DNA of 64,000 bases from Neoechinorhynchus agilis. Its lineage: Eukaryota > Acanthocephala. Below the pieces are notes generated by a model that saw only the letters and a list, made by a program, of their open reading frames with translations, made no database searches and was not told the DNA's origin. Numbering within the stretch: the first letter of the stretch is position 1; each line of letters opens with the position of its first letter. The position numbers and the translations under genes were made by a program. Positions 31,462 through 41,032 of this stretch are shown here, piece after piece. The DNA is taken from assembly GCA_051530055.1 (NCBI GenBank), contig CM121341.1:10292001-10356000 (forward strand). Direction: 5' to 3'.

Positions 31462-32171
31462 GTGTTCAAGCTACCGATGAAAAAAATGATGAGCCACACG
31501 ATGAAGCAATACAATAGGATAATCGATCAACGTCTGCGGAGCGAAATGTCCATATCAGAGAAGCAGAGGGGATTTATGCCCGGCAGAAGTAGTACAGAAG
31601 CTGTATTTGAGTTACGCCAGTTATATGAACAATGTCATGAAAAACCAAGGAAAATACACAGCGTGTTCATCAACCTCGAAAAATCCTATGACACTGTCCC
31701 TAGAAAACTATGCCCGATACTTATATCACAGCGATTAAGGACATGTACAGGCGGAGCAAAGTAAATATAAGGACGCCGGTTAGCAATACGGATAGCTTCT
31801 CGGTGAACGTGGGATTGCATCAAGGTTCAGCTTTGAGCGCTTATTTGTTTGTAGTCACTATGGATGAAATCAGCAAGCCGATCAATAAAGGTCCGCCGTG
31901 GAACATCGTTTTCGCCGACGACATCTTCCCCGCCAGCTATAATTCCCTGGATCTCAACAATGACCTAGAGAAATGGAGGGAAGCTCTTGAAATTCATGAT
32001 CTAAAAATTTCAAGGGAGAAATCAGTCCACGTGGGAACTGAAACCATTTACCTTCAAGAGACACAATTGCAGAAATTCGACAAATTCAAGTACCTAGGCT
32101 CTATAGTGTCGATGCAAAAAACCATGTGGAGCAGTGGCTTTAAATTGAGTCAGGGCAGAGGTTATGATTGA
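31462..32171 (+). mobile_element. RTE-like LINE remnant (plus copy)
   Basis: Two frames: 31462-31764 with QRGFMPGRSSTEAVFELRQL and SVFINLEKSYDTVPR (RT domain 3, catalytic Asp of FxDLEKAYD changed to Asn), and 31710-32171 with GLHQGSALSAYLFVVTMDEI and NIVFADDIFPASYNS (FADD). The frameshift lies near 31710-31760. It lies head to head with the minus copy. Confidence 0.75.
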
Positions 32172-32454
32172 TGAAGGGAGGTCAAATTATGGAAGGAATC
32201 AGGGTTAAGTAGACCATTGCGCCACTATGTTGGATTGCCAACCGAACGAGTTTTTAAAGGAAAGAAATTTTTTTGCGGGCGATGAGTACTTCGTTAGTTA
32301 GAGCTATTTGTAAACTTGGAAAGTCCATAGAGTTATTTATTGCGGTGGACCTTAGAAGCTTGCCTTTGAAGAAGTTTCAAGATGGGGGTTATCCATGGTG
32401 AATCGCGGTTGGAGATTTCAATGAATTTTTTCAAAGATTTTTTACAGGATAATG
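32172..32454. other. Spacer with old repeat DNA
   Basis: Contains a diverged stretch (about 32265-32340, TTTTTGCGGGCGATGAGTA) related to part of the inverted-repeat arms at 24.95 and 37.97 kb, so it is repeat-derived. No gene. Confidence 0.4.
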
Positions 32455-32511
32455 TTTTCTAAACGTGCATCTTGATTAAACCGTTTTCTATTTGGTTACT
32501 TTTCTTTACAT

Positions 32512-35500
32512 TCACCACCTCCCACCAAATTCCAGCTTTTGTCCTTCCTCGACCGTCGCCATCACGCTGGCAGCATTGCCCCGTTGTACTGCCAGCGAGA
32601 TATTTTGTCGAAGAAATAAGCCTGCTCTTGAGTCTCCGGTTGCCTCTCTCAATTTCTTCGAGAGATCCTTGAGCAGAGAGAGTGCCGAGCTGCCGAGCGC
32701 TCCATACGTCTCTACCCCAAAGAAGACAAAATAGTGAGCCCTCGATAGCTGCATATATTTTCGTACCTTCCTCCCTTCCGCTGCACTGGCGGCACCACCG
32801 GCGATTTCGAGGGAGTAGGGGATGTTGCTGGCTGCGAGGGTGTCCACACACGTGGCGTCCCAGAGAAGGCATTTGCCCTCCCGCCACGGGAAGACCGAAA
32901 TTCCATCGGGCCTACGGCCGTCTAGTCTGCAGAGGTGGGCGGGTTCCAGGATGTTCGGGAAGTTCGCCGTTCTCAACGCCCGAGAAATTACGTTATTGAT
33001 TTCAGAATGGCGTGAAAACCTTCCTGCTGACCTTCTGCAGACGAGACCGTGTCGCCCGAAAGCATCAACCAAAGACCCAAATCGACAGCGATGGGGCGTG
33101 CATATCGGGAGACCGAGTCTTAAGGATACTGCGATCCTCGTCACCTCGTCAGTAAGAAGAGTTCCCACAGATGCCAGAGGAACAGCCTCCAACCACGCCC
33201 CAGATTCTCGTGTTGAAACTGCCAACAGTCTAGCTCGGACGACCCCATCGCGAGAACCTGAAAGAAGAGAGCTGTGAGCTCTCGCGACAAGAGGTCCGTC
33301 CCAGATCGACTGTCTGAGGCCATTCACGGGAACTTGGTTAGCGCCTGTCTGCTGGCACCATTCCTCAACCGCCACCACGAAATCCCGGTCAAGACAAAAC
33401 TTTTCTTTCAAAATGTTCTTCGAGACTGGTAGGCACCCCTCAAACGATCCAAGAAAGGCCGGCAAAGCAAGGTCGACTAGTGCCCGAATTCCCAATCCCC
33501 CAGATGACACAGGCAAAGAAGCTTGTCGCCACGCCTCATCTGAGAGCTGGACATTTAAAATACGCTCGAGGCAAGCCCTCACCTTATTGTCCAGCTTTGC
33601 CAATCCTTCTTTGTGTTTGAAAAAGCTTGCTGTGCGAACCTTGTACAATAATTTGGGGATGAAGAGCGCGTTCTTTATGAGAAACAAGGCTTCATGAGCC
33701 GAGAGAGCGCACACCCTATCGCACAGCAACGAAAGTTTCGGTATGATATGGCCGATCTCATCTTCCACATTTGAATCGAAGACACAACTGCCCAAGAGGC
33801 TGAGTTGTTCCCGAGTCACGAGTTTCAGACCTGGAGCTACGGCCTCGAACCCAGCCGTTAGTTCTTTGACTTTAGCGGCGTCTCCAATATTCAGTACAAG
33901 GAGCTCACATTTTCCAGCATTAAGCTCAATGCCCATCTTCGAGGTCTCCCTAATCAGCGTCTCCAAATCGCGCAGTACAACGGAGGGATCACCTCCGAGC
34001 GTAGCGTCATCCAAGTACCAAGCGTTGAAGCTGGAATGGAGAGAATGCGCTATTGGGTTTACTGTTAGGGAGAATCCGATTGGACCGAGGGGATCTCCTT
34101 GCTGCACTCCTCTTTCGGACCAAATGAGGTGGTCTTCGAAAAGCAAAGGAATCGCCGTCCCGTAGGCATCGAGAAAATACTGGAAGGCTTCTGGGGCGTG
34201 ATCCCTCATTGCGCAGAACATGGTTTCTCTATTGAGAGAGTTAAAGGCGTTCCGAAAATCACACTTAAGAATCACCCACGGCTTTGAACTCCTCGTAGTA
34301 AAGTTTCGGAGCGTGTGGGCAATAGCTTCCGCCCGCGGGATGTGCAGCAGCCCAGTTGGACTGGACAAAGTTGCTGCCCGGTTTTCTCTGTAATACGTTT
34401 GCAGAGAATTTTTCCTGCAAGTCGGCGTATCGTCGAAGATACGGCGATGGGACGAATCCCACCTTCTTTTTTTGTGAGAGCACATAATGATGCTCCGAAA
34501 AATAGGTCTTTTGCAACGGGGTTCAGGTCCTCTCCAGTCAGGCGGTCGACTATTCGAGAAAGCGCACTTTCTAGAGAGAGCTGCTTCACCAGTTGAAAAG
34601 GACATCATGTCCTTTAAGTGCTGAGGCCTTAGTCCGTCAAGCCCGTGACCCGAACCATTTGCAAAAGTTGAGATGGCCTTTTTCATCTCTGAAATTTGAG
34701 TGGGCGTCCTGTCCTGAATGGGAGGAGATGGAATTTCAAAGCTTCCGCTACTACATGGGTGCTTCGACCGGAGTATTTGTAGCGTCTCGCTGTCTCCTTT
34801 TGCGAAACTGTCGGAGGATGACAATAACCGAACAGCCCCCCGAACATCCCCGCCCGCGAGCTTCGAAGAGACACGCTCAGTCAGTGATCGCTTTGAAAAA
34901 CGGCAGCGATACTCTTCCTTCGTGCGTCCCTTAGAAACCTCGCGGAGATTCCTTTCAAAATTTTTAAATATTTGTTCAAAGGAATCTAACCTTTCCTTGA
35001 TTGTTGATGTCAAAGACACCCCAGAATCACCGCTGGTGCAGAGGACTAAGCGCGGGAAAGCGAAGAGCCGTGTCCATGAAGGCGCACAGTTCGTTTGCAG
35101 GCAATCATTGAGCAATCCCGTAAATGCTTTGGCGACCAGATATCGCGCGCCTTTGGGGATCCGTTTCAGGACGTTCCTGGGCAGAAACCGCACGATATCA
35201 GGTATCGAAATAGAATCAGTGGTGATCTGAGGGGTCTCAGGCACGAACGGTTCGGTTAATTGTGGTGGAGAACCAGACCCACTACAGCGGAGATCTCGGG
35301 GACCATGGACAAACAAAAACCCCATATTTGTTAATTTAAAAAACTTACCGCAAACCGGACACAAACCAGTAGAGACGCGTGGGAGCCCGGCAGCGTTGGT
35401 CTTCTCAGATTGCACGTGATCGATTAGTAGCTCGTTCAAATTATCTGCGTCACCAGCGTCGATTGTAGGCGATTTGAACACATTGTGATGTAGTTTGGAA

Positions 35501-36051
35501 TTTCTGCAAAACCTATCCGATGCTGAGATCGTCCTGAGCCTTCTTGGAGGTATAGCGCTGGGAGGTGAATCTAATCCGTCGCTAGATCCATCGTCTGACT
35601 GCTTGGCTTTGGGCGGTGACTTCGGGGTAGTCGCTAATTCGTCACCTTGCGTGGGCCGTCCCCGAGCGAAGCGAGGGGACGGCGGCGGTGGCATCGTTGA
35701 CGGCGGTGGTGGCATCGTTGACGGCGGTGGTGGCGTCGTTGACGGCGGTGGTGGCGTCGTTGACGGCGGTGGTGGCGTCGTTGACGGCGGTGGTGGCGTC
35801 GTTGACGGCGGTGGTGGCATCGTTGACGGCGGTGGTGGCATCGTTGACGGCGGTGGTGGCATCGTTGACGGCGGTGGTGGCATCGTTGACGGCGGTGGTG
35901 GCATCGTTGACGGCGGTGGTGGCATCGTTGACGGCGGTGGTGGCATCGTTGACGGCGGTGGTGGCATCGTTGACGGCGGTGGTGGCATCGTTGACGGCGG
36001 TGGTGGCATCGTTGACGGCGGTGGTGGCATCGTTGACGGCGGTGGTGGCAT
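32512..36051 (-). CDS. LINE polyprotein (zinc finger, RT, nuclease-like), with two compensating frameshifts
   Basis: The frame is open for 1179 residues from ATG 36051 and remains open upstream to about 36111. Residues ~1-125 are PPPPST(M/T) repeats. A finger with CPVCGKFFKL...H...C follows at ~240. RT motifs: RPQHLKDMM, VILKCDFRNAFNSLNRETMF, GVQQGDPLGPIGFSLTVNPI and WYLDDATLGGD. C-terminus: RIAVSLRLGLPICTPHRCRF, LVCRRSAGRFSRHSEINNV, LCRLDGRRPDGISVFPW and LLWDATCVDTLAASN. Between about 34590 and 34350 the frame does not code RT; the expected motif GGIRPIAVSSTIRRLAGKIL is in another minus frame (34272-34589). So a pair of indels shifts the frame out and back, and the RT fingers are destroyed although the ORF looks intact. 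Not expected to be active. Confidence 0.75.
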   Translation of the reverse strand: MPPPPSTMPPPPSTMPPPPSTMPPPPSTMPPPPSTMPPPPSTMPPPPSTMPPPPSTMPPPPSTMPPPPSTMPPPPSTMPPPPSTTPPPPSTTPPPPSTTPPPPSTTPPPPSTMPPPPSTMPPPPSPRFARGRPTQGDELATTPKSPPKAKQSDDGSSDGLDSPPSAIPPRRLRTISASDRFCRNSKLHHNVFKSPTIDAGDADNLNELLIDHVQSEKTNAAGLPRVSTGLCPVCGKFFKLTNMGFLFVHGPRDLRCSGSGSPPQLTEPFVPETPQITTDSISIPDIVRFLPRNVLKRIPKGARYLVAKAFTGLLNDCLQTNCAPSWTRLFAFPRLVLCTSGDSGVSLTSTIKERLDSFEQIFKNFERNLREVSKGRTKEEYRCRFSKRSLTERVSSKLAGGDVRGAVRLLSSSDSFAKGDSETLQILRSKHPCSSGSFEIPSPPIQDRTPTQISEMKKAISTFANGSGHGLDGLRPQHLKDMMSFSTGEAALSRKCAFSNSRPPDWRGPEPRCKRPIFRSIIMCSHKKRRWDSSHRRIFDDTPTCRKNSLQTYYRENRAATLSSPTGLLHIPRAEAIAHTLRNFTTRSSKPWVILKCDFRNAFNSLNRETMFCAMRDHAPEAFQYFLDAYGTAIPLLFEDHLIWSERGVQQGDPLGPIGFSLTVNPIAHSLHSSFNAWYLDDATLGGDPSVVLRDLETLIRETSKMGIELNAGKCELLVLNIGDAAKVKELTAGFEAVAPGLKLVTREQLSLLGSCVFDSNVEDEIGHIIPKLSLLCDRVCALSAHEALFLIKNALFIPKLLYKVRTASFFKHKEGLAKLDNKVRACLERILNVQLSDEAWRQASLPVSSGGLGIRALVDLALPAFLGSFEGCLPVSKNILKEKFCLDRDFVVAVEEWCQQTGANQVPVNGLRQSIWDGPLVARAHSSLLSGSRDGVVRARLLAVSTRESGAWLEAVPLASVGTLLTDEVTRIAVSLRLGLPICTPHRCRFGSLVDAFGRHGLVCRRSAGRFSRHSEINNVISRALRTANFPNILEPAHLCRLDGRRPDGISVFPWREGKCLLWDATCVDTLAASNIPYSLEIAGGAASAAEGRKVRKYMQLSRAHYFVFFGVETYGALGSSALSLLKDLSKKLREATGDSRAGLFLRQNISLAVQRGNAASVMATVEEGQKLEFGGRW

Positions 36052-36066
36052 CGTTGACGGCGGTGG
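35687..36066. repeat. 21-bp tandem repeat, about 18 units, coding PPPPST(M/T)
   Basis: Plus-strand unit GACGGCGGTGGTGGCATCGTT repeated about 18 times with a GCATC/GCGTC variant; four consecutive units (about 35724-35810) carry the GCGTC form. On the minus strand it encodes proline-rich repeats at the LINE N-terminus. Long glycine-rich and VASLTAV frames on the plus strand are shadows of it. Confidence 0.9.
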
Positions 36067-36112
36067 TTTCTTGGGAATTTCCGAAGTTAGGAAATTTTCT
36101 ATTATTGAGGTT

Positions 36113-37608
36113 ACCGTAGGAGAGGAATGGTAAGATAAAGCAGAAGTAAAAGTTGTAGAGATCGGATTAAGGGATTCCTAAATGTTGGAGGTGTTTGAAG
36201 AGATAAATTTTAAAGGCGTTATGCTTGAGGGAGAGAGTGATGTACGAGTCTCATTTCAAATTTGATTGAAATTATATACCCCAAATTCTTAGGGAGGTTA
36301 CTCGTAGGATGTTATCTAGAAGCTCAGAGGATGATGTGGGGTTGCGGAAGAGAGAGAGGATCATTTCGAAGCATTTAGAGAAATTGAGACGGAGTTTCTG
36401 ATTGGTGCAGAAATCTTTAATGTGTGTGATTTCTTTAAAAGTTAAGAAAAGGGAGAGGTGGGGTGGTGAATGGGTGATGAGTGTGATATCGTCGACGTAT
36501 AAGAAGAGTTTAGAGTGAAAGGAGAGAGGGTTGACGTTGTTTAAAAAATATTAAGGAAAAGTAATATTATGGAAAGCCTCTTTTCCCAACAACCTCATGT
36601 TTTATTTGAGATTTTTGTAAAACGAAAAATGGGTGTTTTTAATTTCTTAATGCTCCAAATTTTCGACGCCTTGCGTCTTCGTCAGAGAGCTTCCCTGACG
36701 GACAGCGTCGCCCTCCTCTGATGCTTTGCAGATCAACGAAGGGAAGCTCCCTGACGGAGTCGCAAGGCGTCGAAAAATTTGGAGCATTAAGAAATTAAAG
36801 AAAAGTGATGACAGCACAGCACCTTGAGATACGCGTTTGGTGAGGGATATTCTGATTTGGGAGGTGGAACGGCAGTGAATGTATTGTTTGCGATTGTGAG
36901 GATAAGATTCGAGCCAGCGGATCGACCACAAGTTGAGACCATAATTGGCGCAGGCCGGGAGAAGGAGTGAATGGTCTACTGAGTTGAAAGCTTTAGATAA
37001 ATCAATGAATGAGACGGGTGACGTTGGAGGGATTATTGTCTAGGTTACGCAATAGCGTGTCATAAATGCAAAGTAGGGCATCCGTTGCAGAAAATCTGGC
37101 CCGGAAGGTGAATTGTAGGGGCGATAACTTTTCGTTTAGGTGTCAAAGAAGGCGAGATTTAAAACATTTTTCGATGATTTTTGAAAGAGCGAGTAGAATG
37201 GAAATTTTACGGAATGATTCGGTCGAAATAGGATGCCCTTTTATTTGGAACAAGTGTAACTTTAGCGGTTTTTAGGCATGAGGGTAGATGCCACATAAAA
37301 AGCTCAGATTTATTATGAAAGTAAGAGTGTCGATGAGTTCGGGGATGGCACAGCGAAGAGCCCAGTTTGGGATTTCGGATTGAGAGGACGAATTTTTGGG
37401 TAATTTCTTGAGAGACTGTAGTACTTCATATGACGAAACTAAGGGGAGTATCGGCGAGTTTACAAATGTTTCAGGTGTGGGTGCGAAAGATTGTGCGGTT
37501 ATTGATGTTGAGCAGTTATTGTAAATAAAGTCAGGGCAGAGATTCTGATTAATGGAATCTAGAATCTGTTTTAATTCAGTGGAGGTGAAATTAGTTACTA
37601 TTTTCTGG
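36113..37608 (-). mobile_element. LINE remnant (family A), right-arm copy
   Basis: Minus strand; same broken frames as the left-arm copy, with WSIRWLESYPHNRKQYIHC, a VSQGAVLSSLFFNF box and SEIPNWALRCAIPELIDTL. It is cut at 36112 by the single-ORF LINE, so the part corresponding to 26831-27110 is missing. Confidence 0.75.
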
Positions 37609-37851
37609 TCATTCAATTTTAGACAATCCCTTTCTTGTCCGGCTTATTTATTTAGGCATAAAGCCAAACCAATTACATCAGAGAAGTGATATAACCACAT
37701 AGTCTCTAATGCACGGTTAAGAGTTTGTACATTCCTCCGGATCCTCAGATACCTCCAGGAGGCGGTTACATCACTTCTCTGATGTAATTGGTTTGGCTTT
37801 ATGCCTAAATAAATAAGCCGGACAAGAAAGGGATTGACTAAAATTGAATGA
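37609..37851. repeat. Foldback element with 82-bp arms (copy 2)
   Basis: Full-length 243-bp copy of the foldback at 25091-25333, in inverted orientation as part of the large repeat arm. Arms start TCATTCAATTTTAG. Confidence 0.75.
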
Positions 37852-39274
37852 TCATAACATACCGGCTTGCCAGTAAAACTTAAAACTATTTTCTGGAGAA
37901 AATGGACGGGCGTAGACCAAGAGAGTTGCCACCTGATCGAATTTTGGAGGAAAGGAGGTTTTTGCGGGCGATAAGTATTTTGTCAGTAAGTCCTTTTTGT
38001 AAACGGTCGGTATTATCGGTAGGTGTAATATCATAAATAAATCATTAATGAATTTAAATTCGTGGTGAAAAAACTCGCCCGAAGACAATTACCCAAGATA
38101 TGAATCACTTTTATTCATTTCGCACTGATGAAAACAAACTATGGATTACATTTTTGCAATTTTTGTCTCTAAAAGGGTTTTAGTTTAGGCACCTCTTCGT
38201 CTACAGCAAGATTTTCTTTCGCCTTCTTTTAAGCTAAAGCAATTCAAAGTGCAAAATCATTCCGTAATGCCCAGACGCAATTCATCGTTCCCATCAAGGC
38301 CATGTATAACAATTCCTGAGATAAGCTTAATACCAAAACCAGCAAGCGATCTCGGATGTGTCAGCTTGAAGAAATCAAATTCGGTATTCGAGCTGGTTCC
38401 ATTGTCGTTTTTACTTCTGTTTTTGTAGATCGGTGATTCGTTTAGAAAACTCGACGCCAATTACCATTGCCCGATACCGACATGTCAGTACTTCTGCTCC
38501 TGCTTCACATCGGGATATGGAAACACTTGCTTTTCGAGTTTTAGAAATCTCTACCTTGTAAGAATCCGTCTTAAATACTGCTTTTTCGTGGCAGAAATGG
38601 CAAACGATCGGTGTACTTTTGTTGCGCTTCGGTTGGGCAACACACAACGAAATGAAAAGTTAACTTGTTTATTTGTGAACGGTATATTGAGCAGCTTTCG
38701 GACCCGTGAAATACATTTTAATAACGTGCTTTATTAGGGGAAAGGTGGGCAAAATTGCATCTTAATATGTTTAGAATTGTGGTTAAGATACCCCTGGCTA
38801 ACAGATATTTTATTGTTAAGAAATATTTCGAAAAAGGAAGCTTCGTCTCATCAGCCGTCGAAAAACTTTTAGTTACCCTTGGCGATCCCGCGAACCTGAG
38901 CCACACAATACAAAATAACTAAAGCCTTTTTAGATGATTCATGACGCAAGGCTTCCCCTTTCGAAAATATTTCTTAACAATAAAATATCTTTTAACCGGA
39001 CGTATGTTCACAACAACAATTTGAACTTTATCATCCCAATGGATTTTCTCTATATGATCTTCATATATTTTATAAACTCGTTCCTTAAGAAAAGTTTTGT
39101 TAATTTGACAAATTTTAAAATTAATTCTGACTTAAGCACAAAAATAAGCGAATCAAATCTATAGTCGGATGCCTACAGTGCATTCTTCGAGAGTTATCAG
39201 CTCTCAATGTTTGGTCAGCGCCAATGGAGCACTTGGCCATGTTTGAACAACAAACTAAAAACATTTCGATTTAG

Positions 39275-39968
39275 CATTACAATCGTGTTCACAGTCCCAA
39301 AAACTACGGATGTGCATTCTGCGATAAAAAGTTTGGTCTTTCTTTAGACGCTAAAAGTCATGAAGCAATGTAAGTTCAAACTTGTATCCTTATCTTCATA
39401 CTCCACTCAAACTCCTTTCAGATGCTCCGCAATATTTCAATGTCAACATTGTGAAAGGCAATTCGAAAACCCTAAAGCATTAAGCATGCATATGAATCGA
39501 ACTCATGGTAGTCTCAAGAGATCCGGACTTCTCGGTCAAACCAATGAAGTTTCTAGTTCCCAATATCAACTAATAGATATAATGCCAAAAAGACCTTGTT
39601 TTGTCGATCGATCCGGGGAAAGTAAATCTACTCAAACTGGATTTACAATGGATTCGGTGGATGCTGACTTCGTCTGGAGAACGGAGCAGGAAGTTCAAAC
39701 GAATTTATGGAAAGAGCCAATGTTAGATTCTCGTTTGGATGCAGTGTCAAACACTGATTTATCTCTACTGAGTCAGGACGTTAACGATTACAATTGGTTT
39801 AATCACAATTTAAATGAATTTGTGACCGTTACAACCCAGACTGATCAGTTGACTGTTGCTAATAACACCCGAGTTCGAATGTCTTCACGAGAGATGCAAA
39901 CAACTTGCGATTTAATGGATCCTCTTTTCGGACTTTTGCAATTTGAGGATATAGAGACCCAAACTTGA
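39275..39968 (+). CDS. ATMIN: ATMIN/ASCIZ-like zinc-finger protein, 3' exons
   Basis: Exon A 39275-39369 follows an acceptor TTCGATTTAG and codes HYNRVHSPK then CAFCDKKFGLSLDAKSHE. A 52-nt intron (GTAAGT at 39370, TTTCAG ending 39421) joins in frame to exon B (39422-39968) with CSAIFQCQHCERQFENPKAL and MHMNRTHG. Finger spacing matches ASCIZ fingers 3-4 (H-x4-H, C-x2-C...H, C-x2-C...H). The C-terminal part has five QT motifs (STQTG, EVQTN, TTQTD, EMQTT and terminal ETQT), the LC8-binding motifs of ASCIZ, a transcription factor that activates the dynein light chain LC8 gene and is inhibited by LC8. About 213 residues are visible. The first fingers and start are missing; a repeat arm ends 134 bp upstream, so the gene is either split by a repeat-filled intron or truncated. 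Confidence 0.8.
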
Positions 39969-40369
39969 TTGAGACTTGTGTGTCCTAAGCAAAACTTTAC
40001 ATTATCCAACATCGTGTATGTGAGTATTTCGGCTTCCGTCATCATTTGTTTTCAATTTCCCATTCAGTTTTATTACTGAAAATCTTCAACTTTTGGTAAA
40101 ATGTGTTCGGTGATCCTCGCAACTTTTTACATTCACATAGAGCGATTCGGGTTCAAATCGGTGATTCATATGAACGTTCTAAGGTTGTTCGTGTAAGATT
40201 GCCAAATGTTTGTGGTAACATTAAAGGCCTCTAATTACTAATCCGCGATACTGACTCAACTTCAAACTCGAATGTGTCGTTTCGTCAAAGACTAGCCTGC
40301 TACTAAGCATTTGTGGTCACATTTACGGATTTAAATGGACGAAGAACAACGATTAAGCTAAAAAGAATG
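39969..40369. other. Spacer downstream of ATMIN-like gene
   Basis: Presumed 3' untranslated region and AT-rich spacer of about 400 bp. Nothing else recognised. Confidence 0.3.
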
Positions 40370-40690
40370 ATTGAACATTTATCTCGTTTACATAACTACC
40401 AAAGGGCAGAAATGTTCAATAATGCATAGATTTTTTTCATCTGAAACGTGATATTTCATATGTAATTCACTATTAATTTTTTAAATTTCTTGTTTAGGGT
40501 TTCGCTTGATGAAGAACGTCTTATTAAAGCCGCATCGAACCTCTTAGTGACTACTTTCAGACAAATTGATGTTCGGATTGTTTTTGATAAAACGTTCTTA
40601 ACCGAGCGAAGACTAAAACAAGAAATTTAATCAATTACCCCATCCGATACCTCACATATCGGCATTTCAACTTGTTTTGATGATGGCGAA
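40370..40690. repeat. Penelope-type terminal repeat remnant (inverted relative of 27.1-27.4 kb)
   Basis: Inverted match to 27120-27440, with TTCGCTTGATGAAGAACGTC, TTGATGTTCGGATTGTTTTT and CCGATACCTCACATATCGG. It lies outside the right arm while its partner lies inside the left one, so it is an independent insertion rather than part of the large inverted repeat. Confidence 0.55.
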
Positions 40691-40784
40691 ATCGTGCCCT
40701 CAATTTCAAATAGCCCTTTTGATCAGCCGCTTCTTCCTTTCCCTATCAATCGTGTCTCCTCTCATCGTATACTAGAAGGGACCT

Positions 40785-40848
40785 CTTCAGAATCGCTTGT
40801 AAGTTTTCTACTATGTAAGCAGTAGAAAACTTACAAACCATTCTGAAG
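40785..40848. repeat. Hairpin with 28-bp stem and 8-nt loop
   Basis: Arm 40785-40812 (starts CTTCAGAATCGCTTG) pairs with 40821-40848 (ends CATTCTGAAG) at 26 of 28 positions around the loop ATGTAAGC. It may be a MITE tip, a foldback scar or a small hairpin RNA; no function can be assigned. Confidence 0.6.
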
Positions 40849-41032
40849 TTCAATATTGAGGAAAAAATATTAAAATTAAATTGCTTTATGTTCCGATACA
40901 ACGACAAACCTTAAAACGAAATATCGGAAATAAATCGTCAATGAATTTAGATCCAGGGCGGAAAAACACCAAAAGTATCTCGAAAGGAGTTTTGAGTGGA
41001 GTATGAAGATAAAGATACAAAAATGTCGATAT

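Larger units (their letters stand above)
32455..36112 (-). mobile_element. Near full-length single-ORF LINE with C-terminal PD-(D/E)XK-like domain
   Basis: One long minus-strand frame (below) plus about 60 bp of 3' sequence. The 5' end abuts the right inverted-repeat arm at 36112/36113. The layout (N-terminal Cys/His finger, RT with YLDD, C-terminal Cys/His and RPDG nuclease-like block) is that of site-oriented LINEs with a restriction-like endonuclease (R2/CRE-type group); the exact clade is not determined. 5'-truncated relatives lie at 22.69, 41.44, 47.16 and 62.81 kb, all on the minus strand. Confidence 0.75.
36113..39140. repeat. Right arm of the 3-kb inverted repeat
   Basis: Inverted copy of 23761-26830, including a LINE family A remnant on the minus strand (36113-37608), the hairpin insertion (about 36563-36793), the foldback element (37609-37851) and older repeat DNA (37852-39140). 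Its outer end, CTGACTTAAGCACA at 39127-39140, lies only 134 bp before the first readable ATMIN-like exon. Confidence 0.85.

Noticed and set aside
35687-36066. Regular 21-bp repeats as a CRISPR-like array
   Set aside because: Units are contiguous without spacers and lie in a eukaryotic LINE coding region.
35495-36133. Long glycine-rich (VDGGGGI) and VASLTAV open frames on the plus strand
   Set aside because: They are the complementary and shifted readings of the 21-bp tandem repeat inside the minus-strand LINE; no independent start, domain or composition support.
27120-40690. The 27.1 and 40.5 kb repeats as an extension of the large inverted repeat
   Set aside because: Order is wrong: one lies inside the left arm and the other outside the right arm, so they must be separate insertions.
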